From positions 8,122,001-8,186,000 of the forward strand of contig CM106586.1 of assembly GCA_048013815.1 (NCBI GenBank): a stretch of 64,000 nt of DNA, written 5' to 3'. The translations under genes and the position numbers were made by a program. Source of the DNA: Setoptus koraiensis. Taxonomy: Eukaryota > Arthropoda. A model generated the notes under the pieces. It was not told where the DNA came from and made no database searches. It saw only the letters and a program-made list of their open reading frames with translations. Shown here piece after piece: positions 58,901 to 64,000 of this stretch; the stretch's first letter is position 1, and each line of letters begins with the position of its first letter.

Positions 58901-59457
58901 TTAACAATCTGACAATTTAATCGTCGTCATCGATTTACAAACAACCGTCAGTGAGTGAAATAGGAAGACAGAAGAACCACCAACGAAGTGTTTATTCAGA
59001 ATCTCTTTCTTGGTAGTCTTGATACGATGGCGATTGATTATCGACACCTTGTAATGATGTCTTCATTAACAGATGGGCATGGTCTTGAATTGATACCGTG
59101 GAGAATACAAGCGATCGTATCCTGTTAGTTGTTCGACATCATCTGAGTGAAGAGAAAGTGGGTTGAGTTTATCAGTCGATAGCTGATTTGCTTGCCAGAA
59201 AAGAAGCCCCTTATAAGAGAGTTGACAGCTTGCTAAAGGGTCCACTGAAACATTTATCTCTGGTTAGTTAACTTCAAACAAACTTCAATCGATAGCAAAA
59301 GCGAAAATAAAAACAACTCAAACATCAGCTAACAGATCTATTGCAAGTAATGAAAAAACAAGATATAACATCAAAGTTGTATCTCTATTACCATATACCC
59401 ACGACTTATACACACTTGAACCTTGAGAATGTGTCGAAAATCGCTCACTGAAGAGCC
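55956..59457. other. Gene-free region, MPI upstream to Lys-rich gene
   Basis: About 3.5 kb. The left end is the MPI 5' UTR and promoter. Frames of 60-107 codons (for example minus 56297-56067, plus 57056-57331 and minus 57961-57638) resemble nothing known and are not called. The right end has Asn/CAA-type texture before the next gene. Confidence 0.5.
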
Positions 59458-62223
59458 ATGACACAATTGTCATCAGCCAAGCAAATGACGAGGCGCCATA
59501 GAAGGTCGGAGTGTTGGCCCAAGCAACCTCCAGTGGTCATAGATCACTATTTTGATACAATAAATTCAATATCAGCAGCAACATCGACAACGCCGCACCG
59601 AGACTCGTCCTCTTTCCATGTCCATCAATCAAATCGGATTTTCAACAAAAATCAAAATAATAATAATGCAAATAAGATGGATCCCGTATCATCATTCAGA
59701 CAGTTGACAACAACAACAACAACAACAACAAAAGATGATAACACTGACAAAGATAATAGGTGCCGGCTTAGAATGAAGCGACATGCCGATGATTATTACT
59801 CTTGCAATAAGAGCTGGCCAATAAGAGAGTCATTGAGGCATAATAATAACAGTAATGATAATACCTGTGGCGCTACATCGAATTGTTGGTCATTGTTATC
59901 GACACATCACACAAGCGACAACAATAACCCGACTTCATCTAGACTTTATCATTATAAAAATGATAAATCAAGTCAACAACAAAAATCATATCTAGGTCAT
60001 GAGAAAGTAAGACCTATAAAGTATACACATCCGACGAGTCCCATGAGAGATAATCATGACAAAGTGCAAACTTTGTTTCGTCTGCCACTGAAACAGGCGG
60101 CAACAAATTTGTTCAAGAAATCTTTTAGATTTAATCAGCAAAGATTAAATACCCAAAACTTATTAGTGATATTATTTGGTATAGTAGTATTAATTGGTGC
60201 TACTGGTGTACCAATTGATGGCCATGTCGCGGCAACTGCAAACAACAACAATGATAACAATAGTAACAATTACAATAGTATTAACGATAATAATAATAAT
60301 CACAACACACGTAATCATTTGGTTGAAGTGCATGAATATAACGATGCCATAATAACACCATTTATACAACCTGATGGACGATTCGGTGGCGCTCTTCTGG
60401 GTACCAGTCAGCACGATGATATCAAAAAGATTGTTGGCAGCACAAGAAAGATCGATCACCAGCATTTCAATGATGCCAGTGAAAGAACAGATCCAACACC
60501 GTCTAGCTCGAATGTCAACGATCACGTGGTATTCGACGAAGCGGCCTCTAGATTCATAGTAACCACTACAAAGAACGATCTGGGAAACGGACAACTGGCC
60601 GCGTTCAACAATGCACCGCAAATGACCACCACCAGCAACAACAATCTCCTATTGGCCAATTCGGTTGCTGAAACCGGAAACAGCATAAGCTTGTTACCTG
60701 GACAACAGATTCAGGTTGATTTGAATCCGATGCAGACTATGCGCCAACAGACGACCAATGGTCAATCATTCCAAGGGGATTATCAGTCGCTGTTTATGCC
60801 CGCCTTCATAGCTGGCTCTGTGGCCGGTTCTAATGTTGGTAGTGGCGGTGGTGGTAGCAGTATCAGCAGCAGCAACAACAATGCCAATATGCAACAACAG
60901 CAACAACTTTCAACTACACCAACTAATTTGCAACAATTGACGCAACAATCTATATCGCCGACGAGCATGACAACAGGTAGGCAAATGTCAACCTCAATGG
61001 CATCGTCGGGCATGTCGTCGCCATCGTCGTCGCCGCTGTCAGGTGATCAAGTTGAGCAATCGGTTTCGGGTACTTCGCCTATAGGCGCCGCAGAGACTGA
61101 AGAATCCATGATGGCAGCCGGTTCGCACAAGCACAAAAAGATGAAAAAGAAGAAAGAGAAGAAACACAAAGAATGGAAAAAGGGAAAGAAACACAAGAAG
61201 AAGAAATATGAATCAAAAAAGAAGAAGGGTGGAGCCATGAAAAAGAAAAAGGGTAAATAGCCGATTAATCTGATTATGATATACTGCAGGTTGCTGATTG
61301 AATTTGAACGATTGTCTCTAATTGCTGTAATGGCTCTTTTACGCTTATTTGCGAAACATATCATCACTTTACATCTACACCAAACAGGTAAAAAAGAGAA
61401 AAAGAAATGGGGCATGGAAAAGAAAGGTCACAAGAAGAAAGGAGCTTTCAAAAAGAAGAAGTAGGTGCATTATAGCGACAAATGATCAATGGGAATGACT
61501 AACAACAATGGGCCTTCTTTTGGCACGTTGTCAACTTCCTAGATTGATTTTGTTTGTTGATTGTTTTACTTGTTGCTTGCTTGCTCACGATAACTAGCAC
61601 CGCTAACTCTAATCCGTCTTGTTGTTTCCGTCGATGTAACTTTTGCGTCACAGGTGGGGCCATAAGAAAAAGTCGAAGAAGGGTAAAAAGGGCGCCAAGA
61701 AGGGCCACAAAATGTTCAAGGATAAGGGACACAAAAAGAAGGGTTTCAAGAAAGTGTATCACAAAGAGGAATGGGGCAAGAAGAAGAAATGGCACGATGT
61801 GAAGAGAGAGAAAAAGTGGAATTCGAAACACAAGAAATGGAAAAAGGAATGGAAACAAGAGAAAGGCAAGAAATACAAAGGCAAACATACCAAGAAGTAT
61901 CACAAGAAGAACAAGCACGGCAAGAAGTACAAGAAAGAAAAGAAGAGCAAATACAAGAAGCACAAGGGCGAAAAGTACAAGAAGGGCCACAAGAAGGTAA
62001 GTGAATCATCAACAGGTGAAAATGTAGCCGATAATGTGTTACATAATCAAGACAATAGCACTACTACACAACAACAATAACAAAAACAACTAATTAACGC
62101 ACATTAAAACCCTTTTTGTTGTATGCAACTAAATCTAAACAGAAAAAGGAATCTTATGCAAAGAAGAAAGAGGGAGGCAAGAAGAAGATGAAGAAGAAGG
62201 AATCAAAGAAGAAGAAGGGTTAA
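59458..62223 (+). CDS. Lys/His-rich secreted or anchored protein, DUF4779-like
   Basis: Four exons: 59458-61252, 61388-61460, 61654-61996 and 62143-62223; phases join without a break to 763 residues. The N-terminal 230 residues are Asn/Ser/Thr/His-rich. A hydrophobic segment (NLLVILFGIVVLIGATG, about 233-255) could be a membrane anchor or an internal signal. An Asn/Gln/Ser/Met-rich middle follows, then from SHKHKKMKKKK onward about 40% or more Lys with Gly, His, Trp and Tyr. The block KGAKKGHKMFKDKGHKKKGF followed by KKVYHKEEW resembles the KG-x-KFGEKGHHKKGH-type repeats of the arthropod DUF4779 family of extracellular proteins, with Lys where others have His. Exon 2 uses a GTAGGT donor that avoids a stop. 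The function is unknown; a cuticle or matrix role is a guess. Confidence 0.7.
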
Positions 62224-62721
62224 ACTGTTGGATAACGTCATTCAATAACAACAACAACAGCACACATAATTATATTCGACGCAATAATAATAGCAACAAT
62301 AATATTATTGATACACATCGCAGCATTAGTATCATCATTAATATGATCAACATCATTAGACACAACTATCTATATAAAGTAATATCAGAAGCAACAAAAA
62401 CATTATCATCAATGCTTTTGTCGGCCAGTAAACATTTTTTACCACCACCATCATTAAATGATGGTAAACATTACATGGTTAGGCACCAAACCGATTGGCA
62501 AGCAACCGGCTCACTAATATCCAGTATCGCATTATTCGCTGTGAACAAATGCGCACGAAGAAGCAATTCGTTCATATGATAATCATTATAATAACTGAAT
62601 ATTTCTATTTATTATTACGTTACTATTATTTTAAAATGTTTATTATTAAATCAATCAATTAATAATTATAATAATAGTGACAACAAAAAGTTTGAGCCGA
62701 AATGAGGCCACAATCCGCCGC
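62224..62721. other. Intergenic, convergent 3' ends
   Basis: About 500 bp of AT-rich sequence between two convergent genes. No gene recognised. Confidence 0.6.
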
Positions 62722-63960
62722 TTAATTTTGTTGATTCTTTGACGCTTCGTGAATTTCCTCAGCCAGACTCTTGCCTCTAAACTTGGAAAATCTTCGCAAT
62801 CTCATCCTGTAGGATGAATTCCCTGTGACGGGTGTGTGATTCTGAGATATGTCCATGGACGATATGAGATTTATAGTTGGACCTAACAGGGCAAATCCAT
62901 CCAACTCATCACCACTTTCGGTTTGCTCATCTTTGGTATCGGCGAATTTTCGTTGAAGGCTAGAGAGGTGGCTGCTTTGTCTGGAGTTTTCACTGGACTG
63001 TTGTTGAGCTTGCTTGGTGACCGACGACGCAACTATCGGTGCTCTGAATGGTGGTGCTGAGCTAACCAACTGCATTGCTTTCTTTCTCATTTGGGTCTTG
63101 TTGGATTCCACAATATGAAAACTTTTTGATCTGTTAAAATTCAAATATGCTCGTTGCGCAGATTGATTATCATGTGAAATCTTACTTTTACTGTTGTGAG
63201 CGAATTGACCAGCTCTAGCCGGGCTCAGTAATAAATGACTATCTAATGAGACAGGTGGCGATTCAGTTAGCAGTGTGATGTTTGATAAGTCTTTCAAACT
63301 GTTGTCACATTGTTTGCTATTCTGTTCATTGACGCTTGGTCTAGCATTCAAGCTACTATACATCGTACCTTCCTGGTGAAAGCTTTCTGATCTTCTCAGG
63401 AAATTGTTCCGGATATTCTTGTTATTGCCAGAGACGCCACCAGCGTCTGGTTCAGCATTATTCATGGAATAAAAAGAACTGTATCGAGCAGTGGACTTTT
63501 GCGACGGCAACGACGACAAGCCGCTCGATCCATAGGTAAATGAAGTAGGCTGCGCTTGGTTGAATCCAACCGGATTGTTGGTTCGCAACGGCCCAAACAG
63601 TTTGTTGGGCCTCACAGCCGGCGTCACCGATTGAGAATACTGTCTTTGTTGTTGTTGATTCTTGTGTGCCTGTTGTTGCTGGTCGATCGAAATGTTGGCA
63701 TAATGATGACTGTTGCAATTGAACGGAAGGCTACGCAGTTGTGCCTCGTCTTCATCGTCATCTTGTTCCTCGTCCACTTGACATTGTTGATTTATTGAAT
63801 AAAGTGCACTGTTCCGAAAATTTGTCGCCATAGGCGCTATATTATCCTGATAATGTGTGAGCACCTTGGAAGATGAGGAATTTCTATTCACTTTGAACAA
63901 TGGTTGCGAGTGTGTCCTCTGTATGGACGGAAAGGAGACATTGTGTCCCATGTTGGCCAT
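62722..63960 (-). CDS. Disordered protein, probable 3' exon of a larger gene
   Basis: 412 residues from the first ATG, but the frame stays open to the right edge of the window, so the true start may lie outside. No domain recognised. The sequence is Ser/Asn/Gln-rich, with repeated basic-Ser motifs of the kinase-site type (RTHSQP, RRSESFH, RSKSFHIVE), an acidic run (DEEQDDDEDEAQ), poly-Gln, and a basic C-terminal element (YRMRLRRFSKFRGKSLAEEI) that looks like the most constrained part. Such a texture suits a cytoplasmic signalling adaptor or cytoskeletal regulator, but this is not evidence of identity. Confidence 0.6.
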   Translation of the reverse strand: MANMGHNVSFPSIQRTHSQPLFKVNRNSSSSKVLTHYQDNIAPMATNFRNSALYSINQQCQVDEEQDDDEDEAQLRSLPFNCNSHHYANISIDQQQQAHKNQQQQRQYSQSVTPAVRPNKLFGPLRTNNPVGFNQAQPTSFTYGSSGLSSLPSQKSTARYSSFYSMNNAEPDAGGVSGNNKNIRNNFLRRSESFHQEGTMYSSLNARPSVNEQNSKQCDNSLKDLSNITLLTESPPVSLDSHLLLSPARAGQFAHNSKSKISHDNQSAQRAYLNFNRSKSFHIVESNKTQMRKKAMQLVSSAPPFRAPIVASSVTKQAQQQSSENSRQSSHLSSLQRKFADTKDEQTESGDELDGFALLGPTINLISSMDISQNHTPVTGNSSYRMRLRRFSKFRGKSLAEEIHEASKNQQN

Positions 63961-64000
63961 TATTCTGATAGGCTGGGCGCCAAGGGTAGCAATCCTATTG

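Overview
This is eukaryotic nuclear DNA. Genes lie on both strands, several carry short spliceosomal introns (about 80-350 nt), and the spaces between genes are large and full of microsatellites and minisatellites. A tailless-type nuclear receptor (NR2E1/tll), a DUF4779-like Lys/His-rich secreted protein and poly-Asn/poly-Gln runs inside proteins point to an arthropod. The strong intron loss in long housekeeping genes (PSME4 has one intron; the POMT2, PDP1, WDR74, VPS35L and four-MBT coding regions have none) would fit a mite or another compact-gene arthropod. That placement is inference, not proof.

Left third (1-20.5 kb). A compact pair, MRPL34 then NUBP2 (+), sits at 1.3-2.6 kb. A tailless-like gene (-) at 5.5-6.6 kb lies among long gene-free flanks rich in tandem repeats, as is common around developmental regulators. 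A four-MBT-repeat chromatin reader of the MBTD1/L3MBTL2 type (-) at 11.2-12.8 kb is divergent from a histidine acid phosphatase (+) at 13.9-15.2 kb. About 5.4 kb with no recognisable gene follows.

Middle (20.5-41 kb). A six-exon acid sphingomyelinase (+) with an unusually long N-terminal leader is followed by a second, nearly identical copy of the MRPL34-NUBP2 pair (25.7-27.0 kb). Next come an SFT2-domain Golgi membrane protein (-), an unrecognised 488-residue secreted protein (+) with a perfect 24-bp inverted repeat in its coding sequence, PSME4/PA200 (+) and a pyruvate dehydrogenase phosphatase (+).

Right third (41-64 kb). POMT2 (+), WDR74 (+), a three-exon small Cys-containing secreted protein (+), VPS35L (-), MRPL50 (-) and mannose-6-phosphate isomerase (-, start codon apparently split by an intron) are followed by 3.5 kb without a recognisable gene. 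Then comes a four-exon Lys-rich secreted or anchored protein (+). A disordered-protein exon (-) runs to the right edge and is probably the 3' part of a larger gene.

No operon-like functional module is evident. Most genes are conserved housekeeping genes (Fe-S assembly, mitochondrial ribosome, protein O-mannosylation, retriever trafficking, proteasome activation, ribosome biogenesis). The most unusual items are the patchily homogenised MRPL34-NUBP2 duplication with a shared GC-AG intron, the hairpin in the orphan secreted gene, the split ATG of MPI, and the tailless gene with no ligand-binding domain found. No tRNA, rRNA, CRISPR, complete transposon or virus-derived element was recognised.
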